From Thermoplasmata archaeon (lineage in GTDB: Archaea > Thermoplasmatota > Thermoplasmata > UBA10834 > DTMW01): DNA of 22,075 nucleotides. Shown one piece after another: positions 5,913 to 14,016 of the stretch. The DNA lies in assembly GCA_029858465.1 (NCBI GenBank), contig JAOUEZ010000005.1, positions 1 to 22,075 of the forward strand, read 5' to 3'. The notes under the pieces were generated by a model. That model was not told the DNA's origin. It did not search any database and was given only the letters and a program-made list of their open reading frames with translations. Position numbers and translations under genes: made by a program. Each line of letters begins with the position of its first letter. The stretch's first letter is position 1.

Positions 5913-7328
5913 ATGGCTGATACTGACATCCTTAGGGTTGAAAATCTCAATGTCTGGTTCCAGATGAGAGAAGGTTTCTTCAAAGATCTGCTGGCGAAGA
6001 AGCAGAGATACGCAAAAGCTGTCGATGGCGTGTCTTTCAATATCAAGAAGGGAGAGATATTTTGCCTTGTCGGAGAGAGCGGTTGCGGAAAGACAACTAC
6101 TGGCAAAGGTATCCTGAGACTTATCGAACCGACGAGCGGAAGCGTCATTTTTGCCGATGAGAAAGAAGATAAAGTCATGGGAGACCTCATCAAGAGCGTT
6201 GAGAAGACATATGAGACCGAGGAGAGGATTGGCAAATTCGCGTTTTTCGGATCTCTATTCGCGAGTCTCGCAACAATCGCGATGTCGATTAATCTCGCGC
6301 TAACCATAGTAAATCTCGGGGAGAACGAACTTGTCCGCATCTTGCTCGGATTAGCCTGTCTATTCGAAGCTCCGATCTTATTTGCTAGCAGCAGGAGATA
6401 TAACCGTGCTCTAAAGGCTATACAAGAGAAGACGCGCGCAATAATAACATTGGAAGACGGCAGGCCTGCGCTCGATGTCCGGAAGCTGGACCGCTCGGAA
6501 CTCACATATGCCCGACAGAGAATCCAGATGATTTTCCAGGATCCATATGAGTCTCTCAACCCGAAGATGACTGTTTTCGATATCGTCGCGGAACCGCTGG
6601 TGGTCAACAAGATCTGCAAGAACGAAAAGGAAAAAGAAGACCGGGTGAAGAAGGCGTTGAACGATGCGGGCCTGAGGCCGCCTGAGTTCTTCATGTGGAG
6701 ATATCCGCACCAAGTATCAGGGGGACAGAGGCAGAGAGTTGGGATAGCAGGAACTCTGGTTCTCGATCCTAGCCTACTGGTCGCCGACGAGCCCATTTCG
6801 ATGCTTGACGTGTCGATCAGAGGGGACATATTGAAGCTTATGCTCGATCTGCGGGACAAGAAGAGGCTGACGTATCTATTCATCACCCATGACCTTTCTG
6901 TCGCGTATGTCTTCTCAGATAGGATCGGTGTCATGTATCTTGGCAGGATAGTCGAGATGGGGCCGACTGAGAAGATTATCAAGAACCCGAAACATCCGTA
7001 CACGCAGGCTCTGATAACTGTCGTGCCAAAGCCTGATCCTACCGCAAAAGAGGAAAAGATCATCCTTAAGGGGGAGAGACCCGACCCGACAAACATCCCG
7101 AAAGGCTGCAGGTTCCACCCAAGATGCCCATATGTGATGGAGATTTGCGAGCATGAGCAGCCAGCCGAGACCGAAGTTGAAGCGGGGCATTGGGCTGAAT
7201 GCTTTCTGCTCACTCCAGAAATCGTCGATAAATGGAACAAGGAATGGGCGGTAAAAAAAGAAGAGGAAAAGATGAAGAAAATTACGGCGCCCATTACTCC
7301 TAAGGACAAAGAGAAAAAGAAAAAGTAG
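5913..7328 (+). CDS. ABC ATPase, OppF/DppF type, with membrane-helix insert
   Basis: Partner ATPase of the preceding OppD-like protein. The motifs are complete: Walker A GESGCGKTT 54-62, Q-loop Q209 in IFQDPYESLNP (typical of the F subunit), signature VSGGQRQR 268-275, Walker B LLVADEP 288-294 and H326, then the Cys-containing C-terminal region (GCRFHPRCPYVMEIC). At 471 residues it is about 140 longer than usual. About 100 residues (81-182) are inserted after SGSVIF, before the DGR...LDRSEL segment that normally follows directly. The insert has charged helical flanks and two predicted membrane helices (about 109-133 and 140-158). A Lys/Glu-rich tail (450-471) is also extra. The reading frame is uninterrupted and the insert's base composition matches its surroundings. 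ATPase role is sure; the insert's role is unknown. Confidence 0.92.
   Translation: MADTDILRVENLNVWFQMREGFFKDLLAKKQRYAKAVDGVSFNIKKGEIFCLVGESGCGKTTTGKGILRLIEPTSGSVIFADEKEDKVMGDLIKSVEKTYETEERIGKFAFFGSLFASLATIAMSINLALTIVNLGENELVRILLGLACLFEAPILFASSRRYNRALKAIQEKTRAIITLEDGRPALDVRKLDRSELTYARQRIQMIFQDPYESLNPKMTVFDIVAEPLVVNKICKNEKEKEDRVKKALNDAGLRPPEFFMWRYPHQVSGGQRQRVGIAGTLVLDPSLLVADEPISMLDVSIRGDILKLMLDLRDKKRLTYLFITHDLSVAYVFSDRIGVMYLGRIVEMGPTEKIIKNPKHPYTQALITVVPKPDPTAKEEKIILKGERPDPTNIPKGCRFHPRCPYVMEICEHEQPAETEVEAGHWAECFLLTPEIVDKWNKEWAVKKEEEKMKKITAPITPKDKEKKKK
6153..6458 (+). other. Two-helix membrane insert inside the ATPase domain
   Basis: This segment encodes residues 81-182 of the OppF-like protein, between Walker A and the Q-loop, within the antiparallel beta-subdomain. 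It reads as charged amphipathic helix (EDKVMGDLIKSVEKTYE), hydrophobic helix, short polar turn (GENE), second hydrophobic helix, then a basic helix (SSRRYNRALKAIQEKTRA). The sequence on both sides rejoins into a normal OppF alignment, so it is an insertion rather than a gene fusion or frameshift. Family knowledge: nucleotide-binding domains of importers are normally soluble and have no membrane segment. Confidence 0.75.
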
Positions 7329-7339
7329 CGGTCGAAAAA

Positions 7340-7383
7340 GGGCTCTCTGCCAGCGTGGATTGAAATGTACTGGCGGAGGGCCC
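7340..7383. repeat. 14-bp inverted repeat (hairpin) before SAM synthetase
   Basis: Arms at 7340-7353 (GGGCTCTCTGCCAG) and 7370-7383 (CTGGCGGAGGGCCC) pair over all 14 positions if two G-U pairs are allowed, with a 16-base loop. It begins 12 bases after the stop of the OppF-like gene. It could terminate that operon, although no T-run follows on the plus strand, or stabilise its mRNA 3' end. It ends about 8 bases before the probable SAM-synthetase TATA box. Confidence 0.65.
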
Positions 7384-7390
7384 AGAAAAG

Positions 7391-7417
7391 CTTTAAGTAG
7401 GCAACTGAAATTCAGTT
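7391..7417 (+). promoter_or_regulatory. SAM synthetase promoter with operator-like palindrome
   Basis: CTTTAAGTA at 7391-7399 is a good archaeal TATA match, predicting a start near 7421. Just downstream, AACTGAA-A-TTCAGTT at 7403-7417 is a perfect 7-base inverted repeat around one central base, between the TATA box and the start, where a repressor would block transcription. The leader would be about 20 bases and includes GTGA four bases before the ATG. Confidence 0.5.
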
Positions 7418-7440
7418 CATTCCTTATCGAGCGTGAACTC

Positions 7441-8637
7441 ATGAACAGGAACATTGTTGTTGAAACCATTGACCAGACGCCGATAGAACGTCAGAATGTC
7501 GAGATAGTCGAGAGAAAGGGCGTTGGGCATCCCGACAGCGTCGCAGATGGTCTTGCTGAGAGCGTTTCTCGTGCACTTTGCCGGATGTATCTCGAGAAAT
7601 ACGACAGAATTCTTCATCATAATACTGATGAGACACAGGTTGTCGGAGGACAATCCGCGCCGGTCTTCGGAGGGGGAGCGATCCTCGAACCAGTATACAT
7701 CTTGCTGGTGGGAAGAGCGACAACGGAGGTCAACGGAGAGAGACTGCCGTATCGGACCGTCGCACTCAAGGCTGCCTACGAGTACATCAAGAATAATTTC
7801 AAGCATATCGACCCGGACTGGGACATCACACTCGACTGCAAGATAGGGCAGGGCAGCATAGATCTAAGACAGTTATACGAGACGAGGAAGAAACTTGCAA
7901 ATGACACATCTTTCGGCGTCAGCTTTGCACCTTTGAGCGAGACCGAAATGATCGTCCTCGAATCAGAGAAATACATCAACGGGAAATTGAAAGAATCCCT
8001 GCCAGAGGTAGGAAAGGACATCAAGGTAATGGCGTGCAGGGAAAAGGACGAAATAAGACTGACGGTCGCCGCAGCCATGATCTCATCGCTGATAAAAGAT
8101 AAAGACCATTATATGAGCGCTGTGAACGAGCTAAGAGACAAGGTGAGCGACTTCTCGGCAAAATTCACCGAGAGGAATGTCATAGTCGATGTCAATACTG
8201 GGGATAACCCGGATAAGGAGCTTTTCTATCTGACTGTTTCAGGTCTTTCCATGGAGAACGGCGATGATGGCTCCGTTGGTAGAGGAAACAGGGCAAACGG
8301 ACTTATTACTCCGTTCAGACCGATGAGCATGGAGGCATCGGCTGGAAAGAACCCTGTTACCCATGTTGGAAAAATTTACAATATTCTATCTTGTCAAATT
8401 GCTTCCGAAATCGCAAAAGCTGGAAAAGGAGACATTCTCGAGGCAAGAGTGAGGATGCTTGCGCAAATTGGCCGAAGAATAGACCTGCCCCAGGTCGCCA
8501 GCATACAACTGATATACGCAGACGGCGTCAAACCATCAAAATACGATGCTGAGGTCAGACAGATTGTGGATGAAAGACTGGAAAATATCGATAAAATCAC
8601 AATGCAAATAATCAACAACGAGATTTCAGTGTTCTGA
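7441..8637 (+). CDS. mat: S-adenosylmethionine synthetase, archaeal type
   Basis: Makes S-adenosylmethionine from methionine and ATP, the methyl donor for cytoplasmic methylations. The 398-residue product belongs to the archaeal MAT family, very different from bacterial MetK. Diagnostic stretches are VEIVERKGVGHPDSVADGL near the N-terminus, HHNTDETQVVGGQSAPVFGGG, DCKIGQGSIDL, DVNTGDNP and GRGNRANGLITPFRPMSMEA. The frame is open further up to an ATG at 7360, but the family N-terminus (MNRNIVVE) is the ATG at 7441, which also follows the TATA box and a GTGA ribosome-binding element. It appears to be its own transcription unit. It supplies the cofactor used by the DNA methyltransferase encoded further along, a general rather than operon link. 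Confidence 0.95.
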   Translation: MNRNIVVETIDQTPIERQNVEIVERKGVGHPDSVADGLAESVSRALCRMYLEKYDRILHHNTDETQVVGGQSAPVFGGGAILEPVYILLVGRATTEVNGERLPYRTVALKAAYEYIKNNFKHIDPDWDITLDCKIGQGSIDLRQLYETRKKLANDTSFGVSFAPLSETEMIVLESEKYINGKLKESLPEVGKDIKVMACREKDEIRLTVAAAMISSLIKDKDHYMSAVNELRDKVSDFSAKFTERNVIVDVNTGDNPDKELFYLTVSGLSMENGDDGSVGRGNRANGLITPFRPMSMEASAGKNPVTHVGKIYNILSCQIASEIAKAGKGDILEARVRMLAQIGRRIDLPQVASIQLIYADGVKPSKYDAEVRQIVDERLENIDKITMQIINNEISVF

Positions 8638-8652
8638 GAGCAAGAACTCACT

Positions 8653-8686
8653 CCTCGATAAGTTCGACCGAACTCCTATTTCGAGG
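8653..8686. terminator. Nested inverted repeat at convergent gene ends
   Basis: An outer pair CCTCGA (8653-8658) with TCGAGG (8681-8686) encloses an inner AGTTCG-AC-CGAACT (8661-8674). It spans the 38-base gap between the convergent SAM synthetase and giant coiled-coil genes and overlaps the latter's stop codon. It could act as a bidirectional terminator or 3'-end structure; no T-run is attached. Confidence 0.4.
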
Positions 8687-11600
8687 CTTTATCGGCTGCT
8701 TCCTCTTCTCGTTCCTTCAATTTCGCAGCTAACTGCAGAAGTTCCTCTTCTAAAGTCTGGAGCCGCTTCCACTCTTCATCAAGACGTTTCTCTTCATTTC
8801 TCGTGGTATCCTCGCGCTTGGATAGTTCCAATGCTTTTTCCTCGAGTTCCGCGTGCTTCTTTTCGACTTGGGTCATAAGGTCCTGATCAAGCGATGTAAT
8901 AACGCTCTTTTTAGCCGTTTCGACCTGTTCCCAGAGCTCCCCAAGCTCCCCGCGCTCAGCCTCGAGCCGTTCAAGCTCTATCCCAACCACTTTCTCTCGT
9001 GTCTCGACATCTCGTTCTCGTGCCCTGATCTCCTCTTCGATGACGGACAATTTCAGGTCCCTCTCCTCGAGTTCCTTCGTGGTCAAAGAAGCAGCTGCTC
9101 TCTGTCGTTCCAGCTCGTTCCTCAAATCGGCCAGACGACTGCCTACTTCCTGATCTATCCTATCTCTCTCCTCAGAAAGCAACCTGCTCATCTCTGTAAG
9201 CTCCTTCTTGAGTATCTCCACTTTGTTGTGTTCCCCCTTGACCTCCTCCTTCTCTTTATCAAGGGAGGAAACCAATAATTCGAAGTCTCTGACACTCTGA
9301 TCGAGTTCTTTCGATCTCTCAATCGTATCGACTTCCCTATTGCCAATCTCTCTCTCCCTGTCCTTCAGCTCCGTCCACTTGCTCTCGATATCACCCATTC
9401 TTTCCATTGACGATTTCTCTTTTTCAGCTATGGATAGCTCTTTATCTGACAGCTCCTTTGATACATTTGAAATGGCATTTTCCCGCTCTTTCAGAGCCGC
9501 CTCGTACTGCTCCAGTTCTGTTCGTAAAGACTCATTCTCCTTTGTCATATTTTCGATCAGATCAGTCTTCTGGTCCAGTTCTGCGACCCTGTGCTGTAGG
9601 TCCTCCTCAAGGTCCTTGCTATACTGAGCGGCGACTTCTTGAGCGGCATTGACCATGTCTTCTTTGGATTCAAGTTCCGTAAGCGCGGAATCGAGCTTTT
9701 GCTCGCGCTCTGCAAGTTGTTTCTCAGTAATCTCGAGTTTTTCCATCAGCTCGATGCGTTGCTTGCTTTCCTCCTCCAGTTTAGTCTTGTCCTCAGCAAT
9801 CTCCTGTTGCGCCTTGCTGAGAGATTCGCTCATATCTTCTATCTCCTTGCATCTCATCTCAAGAAGATCCTGGAGCGAGGACATTTCATTCTGCACTTTC
9901 TCAAGCTCTACAGATCTAGAATCAAGTTCAGACTTTGTGTTCTCCAGCTCAGTTCTCTCGGCCTGGAGACTCTTACTGAGGTCCTCGAGCTCCTGCTGTT
10001 TCATCTCGAGGGATTTAGTGCGTTCACTCATCTGAGCCTCGAGCTGCTCGTTCTTCTTCGTCAGTTCCTCCTGGAGCATGTCGGCATATTCCAGTTTTTC
10101 TAAAAGCTCCTTCTCCCTGCTTTCGAGTTCTCTATGTTTTGATATCAATTGTTCGTTCTGTTCCTTTATTGAAGACTCAGCGCCTTTCTTTAGGTTCTCG
10201 ATTTCGATTCTCGATGCCTCAATCAGCTCTTCCTTCTCACTCAGCTGCTCTTCCTTCTGAGTCAGCTCTCTTGACATGTCTTCCATCTGCTTCGATGACT
10301 CGTCGAGGGCTATCTGGACCTCCTGTTGCTCCTTCATCGCGGTCTCGAGCTCGGCGGTCTTAATATCAAGCTCTTTTCTGACTCTGTTCAATTCCTCACG
10401 ATCGTTCGCCAGCTCCTCTCGCGCGAGTGCCAGTGCGCTTCTCTCATCCTCTAATTCCTGTCTAATTCCGTCGAGCTTCTGCTCTTCCGACTTGATCTTT
10501 TCTAATTCGGAGAAAGCCTCAGCAGATTTTGTAGAGAGTTCTTCGGTTGTCTGCTCAGCAGATTGCATTTCCCCTTCGAGTCTGACGCGTTCTTCTTCGA
10601 TTGCCGATTTCCTCTCATTGAGCATTCTGCCTAGAGAATCAAGCTCGGACATCTGTTTCTCAATCTCAGACCTGCTCTGGCCTAAACGGGCTTTTTCCAT
10701 TTCTATATCATTGCGCTCGACCTGAAGCTGCTCTCGCGCCGTTTCCATGCCGCCCCATATGGCATTTTTCTGACTCTCTAATTCTTCCCTTGCGGCCGAA
10801 ATCTCTTTTTCATGGCTAAGAAGCTCTTCCATTTTCGTATGCAGATCGGCATCTTTCTCGGTGACAGCCGTAAGTTTTGCATCCACCTCGTCATTCTTCA
10901 GTGCCGCTGATTTGAGATAGGATTCCGCGGCTTCCATTTTTGATTCGATTTCGGTCTCCTTGTTGAGAAACTCCTGGTCCCGTTCCTGAAGTTCTGCCAT
11001 CTGAGTCGCTAGTTTGCTCTGGGTCTCCGCCCAATCGGTCTCCCTCTTCGCCTGAAGTTCATCGAGCTCTTTCTGTCTCGAATCGAGGGATTTCGATAAT
11101 TCGTCGAGCTCTATCTGCTTTTGACTCAACTGCTGCTCCGATTCCTGTCTCTCGCTGCCCGCTTCCTGCAGCCTATGATCTGCGAGAGCCATTTTATCAC
11201 TGACATCTGCGAGATTAGATTCAATCTCCTTCTCCCTCTCAAGAATGGCCTCCTCCTTTTCTGCGAGCTCATTCATTCTTGCTTCGGTCTGGCTCGCATG
11301 CTCGTCGATTTCTTTACGCGCGGATTCCAATTCGTTTCTTTCGGCTTCTAGCTTCGCGGCCTGTGCCATCAGAGAGTCTCGTTCAGAGGCGATAGATGCC
11401 TTTTCATTCTCAATGCTGGTTCGCATTTCTTCTTCTCTTTTCGCGAAAAGTGCAAACTCGTTTTGGATACTTTCGTTCTCTTTCGCCTGAAGGGTCTTCG
11501 CCTCATCTAGCTCTTTGGCTCTTTCATCCAATGAGGATTCGAGTTTTGTCAACTCGGTGCGCCATTCTTCCAGTTCTTTTGAGAATTGATTGTTCTCCTG

Positions 11601-13994
11601 TGTTCTCTGCTCAATGTCCTTTCTATCAGATTCAATCTGAACCTCTGCGGCTCTCAATGATTCTTGGGTTTTCTGCATTTCAGCGCGCATCTTCTCTACG
11701 GAGGCCTGATCCTCCTTCACATGAGCCTCAGCGGCCGTTATCGCTATCTGACGTTCTTCGAAGGTCTTCTGCAACTCGGTGATTCGAGAATCTCGTTCCT
11801 CCAACTCCGCGCCAAGGGCGTCTAAATTATTCTTCTTTGAGGATATTTCGGCTTCAATTGAGTTGAGCTTTTCCTGGGCTTCCTTGATTTTCTCAGTCTC
11901 GTTGGCAAGCTCCTTGCTCTTCTCATTCAATGCCGTCTCCAAGTCCTTGACGGCAGCCTCCCTTGCTGAGAGATCTTCATCTTTATGATCGAGCTCGACC
12001 TTTTTTCTTTCCAACTCAGTCATTATTGATGCGAGCTTCGCTTCCTTATCTCTGAAAATATTGTTCCTTTCGGTCTGTTCTCTAAGTAACGCCCTTTCCT
12101 TGTCATCGAGGGCAAGGGTGCGCTGATCGAGCATCGCATCCGCCTGATCAATCTCAGCCCTGCTCTGGTTGAGTTGCACCTGGAGTCTATCTAATTCCGT
12201 CCGTCTTTGCGCCAAATCCTTTTCGAGCTTACCGAGATCCTCGTGTTTCTTATCAAAAGATGCAACTTTGGTCGCGAGCTCACTTTGCAGCTGCTCCTCT
12301 TTCACTACGACCTTCTCTTCTCTCATGGCAAGGTCCTTCTCCTTTGCCATGAGCCTTTCGCTCATCTGCCCCATCTCGATGCTGGCTTTCTCCTGCTGTT
12401 CCTTGAATTCCCTAGTAGCATTCTGATGTTGCATGGTCGCAGAATCGAGCTCTTTCTTTAGTGCATCATATTTAGCCTTCTCCTGGTCGAAGGCGACTTT
12501 TTCTTGGGAAATCTCCTCCGTTTTCGACATCAGGTCGCTGATTTTAGTCTCGACCTCAGCGTCCTTCTCCTTTATTCGTGATTCGACAAGTATTACCTCT
12601 TTCTCTCGTTCTTTGAGGTTCCTTTCGGTCTCCTCTAAGAAGGTGCTCTTTTCTTGAATGTCGAGCCTCGCCTTTTCGGAGGCCGCCTCCATGTCAGCTC
12701 TTTCTCTCTCGAGTGTCTCAGATTGCGATTGAATTTTGGTGCGCTCGCTCTCAAGTTGAGATAGCATTTCGTTCAAAGATGTCTCGCGACGGGAGAAGTC
12801 CTCTTCCTTTTTCGACAACTGATTTTGTCTCTCTCTTATTGATTCTTCATTTGATTTGGCTTCTTTGATGCTCTTTTCGAGATGATCTTCCCTTTCCCCC
12901 AGGGTGACTCCGAGCGCTTCCAGTCTTTCCCTTTCTTTGCCTAACGCCCTCTCGAATTCATCAAGCTCATGAGTCTTCTTGGCGGTTTTCTCTTTGATCT
13001 TCTCATCGATCTGGAGATACCTGTTCTCGATATCCTTGCTCATCGTCTCCAAAGTCGCTTTCTTCGCGTCGAGTGCCTGCATCTCTTTCGATAGCTTCGT
13101 CTTGACCTTGTTTGAAAGGTTCGCCTCTTCTTGAGTAAGCTTGATTCTGAAAGCTTCGAGCTCCTTTCTCGTGCTTCTCAGTTTGGTGAGAGTATCAGAT
13201 ATCTCGGCTCTATCCTTCTCGAGTTGCGCCTTATCCTCGACAAGCTTCTGTTTTTCGACTTCAAGCTGCTTTCTTTGCTCCTCAAGCTCTCTACTGTCTT
13301 TGATAAGTTCGGGGGATGGAGCGCCAACCTTTTCCTTTTCGAATACACTTGGTGCGGCTGTCCCAGCTATCTGGGAAGCTGCAATAGCTTCTTCCCTGAG
13401 ACCTCTTGGCGGAGCGGCTTTTGCAGCTTCAATGAATTCAACCTCGTTCTTCAATGCTGCAAGCTGCATATGTTCAAGCGATCTGGCTTTAAGGGTGATG
13501 ATGCCGATGGATTTCGTCATTGAAACTTGGTCGCGGATTGCTTGGATCAGTTTCATGACGCTGACGAACTTATTGTTCGTAATGAGATACTCCAGAGCAT
13601 CGATCAATACAACGCCGTTCTCTTTCTCGAGGAAATCGGTTATGACTACACTCAATCTTTCGAGGTCGCGCGGGCCTATGGCGCCTTCAGCGGCCACATT
13701 TGTAAGCCAGTATATTGGAAGATTAGGAGTTGATAGGCGCTTTGTAAGGTTCTTTGGAAAGGTCCTTGTGATAACCAACCCTCGCATACCCGCTCCGACA
13801 GCACCCTTGAAGAGCTCATATGAAAGGTTGGGGTTTGCCTCCTCGACAACATAAGTTGTCGAGGGCTCGATTGTGTATTCCGTAGATGCACTCTCTAACG
13901 GACGAGCAATCTTATCCGGAGTCTGGGCTGGTGGTTCTTTTTCAGGTTCATCCTGGCGTCCCGCGACCTCTCGCGCCCTATCCCTCAGCCCCAT
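8676..13994 (-). CDS. Giant DUF835 / coiled-coil protein (1772 aa)
   Basis: After a polar, Pro-rich start (1-45) comes a globular domain at about 46-188 that I recognise as DUF835 (TYVVEEANPNLSYELFKG, RGLVITRTFP, PIYWLTN, DLERLSVVITDF, GVVLIDALEYLITNN), an archaeal domain of unknown function. A short linker (190-230, last prolines P226 and P228) leads into one coiled coil from about 231 to 1765. I see no proline and only one cysteine in that rod; it is almost wholly E, K, L, S, R, Q, A and D in heptad-like patterns. A W-G-G at 1080-1082 may be a hinge. No signal peptide, membrane helix or Walker A motif, so it is not an SMC/Rad50 ATPase; a cytoplasmic structural rod or tether is inferred. ATG preceded by AAGGAG; 22 bases after the zinc-ribbon gene, hence same operon. 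Confidence 0.9.
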   Translation of the reverse strand: MGLRDRAREVAGRQDEPEKEPPAQTPDKIARPLESASTEYTIEPSTTYVVEEANPNLSYELFKGAVGAGMRGLVITRTFPKNLTKRLSTPNLPIYWLTNVAAEGAIGPRDLERLSVVITDFLEKENGVVLIDALEYLITNNKFVSVMKLIQAIRDQVSMTKSIGIITLKARSLEHMQLAALKNEVEFIEAAKAAPPRGLREEAIAASQIAGTAAPSVFEKEKVGAPSPELIKDSRELEEQRKQLEVEKQKLVEDKAQLEKDRAEISDTLTKLRSTRKELEAFRIKLTQEEANLSNKVKTKLSKEMQALDAKKATLETMSKDIENRYLQIDEKIKEKTAKKTHELDEFERALGKERERLEALGVTLGEREDHLEKSIKEAKSNEESIRERQNQLSKKEEDFSRRETSLNEMLSQLESERTKIQSQSETLERERADMEAASEKARLDIQEKSTFLEETERNLKEREKEVILVESRIKEKDAEVETKISDLMSKTEEISQEKVAFDQEKAKYDALKKELDSATMQHQNATREFKEQQEKASIEMGQMSERLMAKEKDLAMREEKVVVKEEQLQSELATKVASFDKKHEDLGKLEKDLAQRRTELDRLQVQLNQSRAEIDQADAMLDQRTLALDDKERALLREQTERNNIFRDKEAKLASIMTELERKKVELDHKDEDLSAREAAVKDLETALNEKSKELANETEKIKEAQEKLNSIEAEISSKKNNLDALGAELEERDSRITELQKTFEERQIAITAAEAHVKEDQASVEKMRAEMQKTQESLRAAEVQIESDRKDIEQRTQENNQFSKELEEWRTELTKLESSLDERAKELDEAKTLQAKENESIQNEFALFAKREEEMRTSIENEKASIASERDSLMAQAAKLEAERNELESARKEIDEHASQTEARMNELAEKEEAILEREKEIESNLADVSDKMALADHRLQEAGSERQESEQQLSQKQIELDELSKSLDSRQKELDELQAKRETDWAETQSKLATQMAELQERDQEFLNKETEIESKMEAAESYLKSAALKNDEVDAKLTAVTEKDADLHTKMEELLSHEKEISAAREELESQKNAIWGGMETAREQLQVERNDIEMEKARLGQSRSEIEKQMSELDSLGRMLNERKSAIEEERVRLEGEMQSAEQTTEELSTKSAEAFSELEKIKSEEQKLDGIRQELEDERSALALAREELANDREELNRVRKELDIKTAELETAMKEQQEVQIALDESSKQMEDMSRELTQKEEQLSEKEELIEASRIEIENLKKGAESSIKEQNEQLISKHRELESREKELLEKLEYADMLQEELTKKNEQLEAQMSERTKSLEMKQQELEDLSKSLQAERTELENTKSELDSRSVELEKVQNEMSSLQDLLEMRCKEIEDMSESLSKAQQEIAEDKTKLEEESKQRIELMEKLEITEKQLAEREQKLDSALTELESKEDMVNAAQEVAAQYSKDLEEDLQHRVAELDQKTDLIENMTKENESLRTELEQYEAALKERENAISNVSKELSDKELSIAEKEKSSMERMGDIESKWTELKDREREIGNREVDTIERSKELDQSVRDFELLVSSLDKEKEEVKGEHNKVEILKKELTEMSRLLSEERDRIDQEVGSRLADLRNELERQRAAASLTTKELEERDLKLSVIEEEIRARERDVETREKVVGIELERLEAERGELGELWEQVETAKKSVITSLDQDLMTQVEKKHAELEEKALELSKREDTTRNEEKRLDEEWKRLQTLEEELLQLAAKLKEREEEAADKASK

Positions 13995-14004
13995 CTTGTC
14001 TTGT

Positions 14005-14010
14005 CTCCTT
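14005..14010 (-). promoter_or_regulatory. Ribosome-binding site of the giant coiled-coil gene
   Basis: The minus strand reads AAGGAG, ending 10 bases before the ATG at 13994. A Shine-Dalgarno site here, in a 22-base gap, fits an internal gene of a polycistronic mRNA, unlike the leaderless first genes of other units. Confidence 0.6.
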
Positions 14011-14016
14011 TATTCC

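Noticed and set aside
5849..7309. A 486-codon open frame antisense to the OppF-like gene
   Set aside because: It lies wholly opposite an intact, well-recognised ABC ATPase gene, is rich in Ser/Phe/Arg as expected for a mirrored frame, and shows no domain. It is a shadow.
8853..13854. Many plus-strand open frames of 60-237 codons opposite the giant coiled-coil gene
   Set aside because: The coding strand uses mostly GAR, AAR, GCN and CTN codons, whose complement rarely makes stops. Their Ser/Leu/Phe-rich translations follow from that bias and show no domain.
8676..13994. Giant coiled-coil protein as an SMC, Rad50 or MukB-type ATPase
   Set aside because: There is no Walker A or ABC signature at either end and no hinge domain; the N-terminal head is DUF835. 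GLVITRTFPKNL is not a P-loop.
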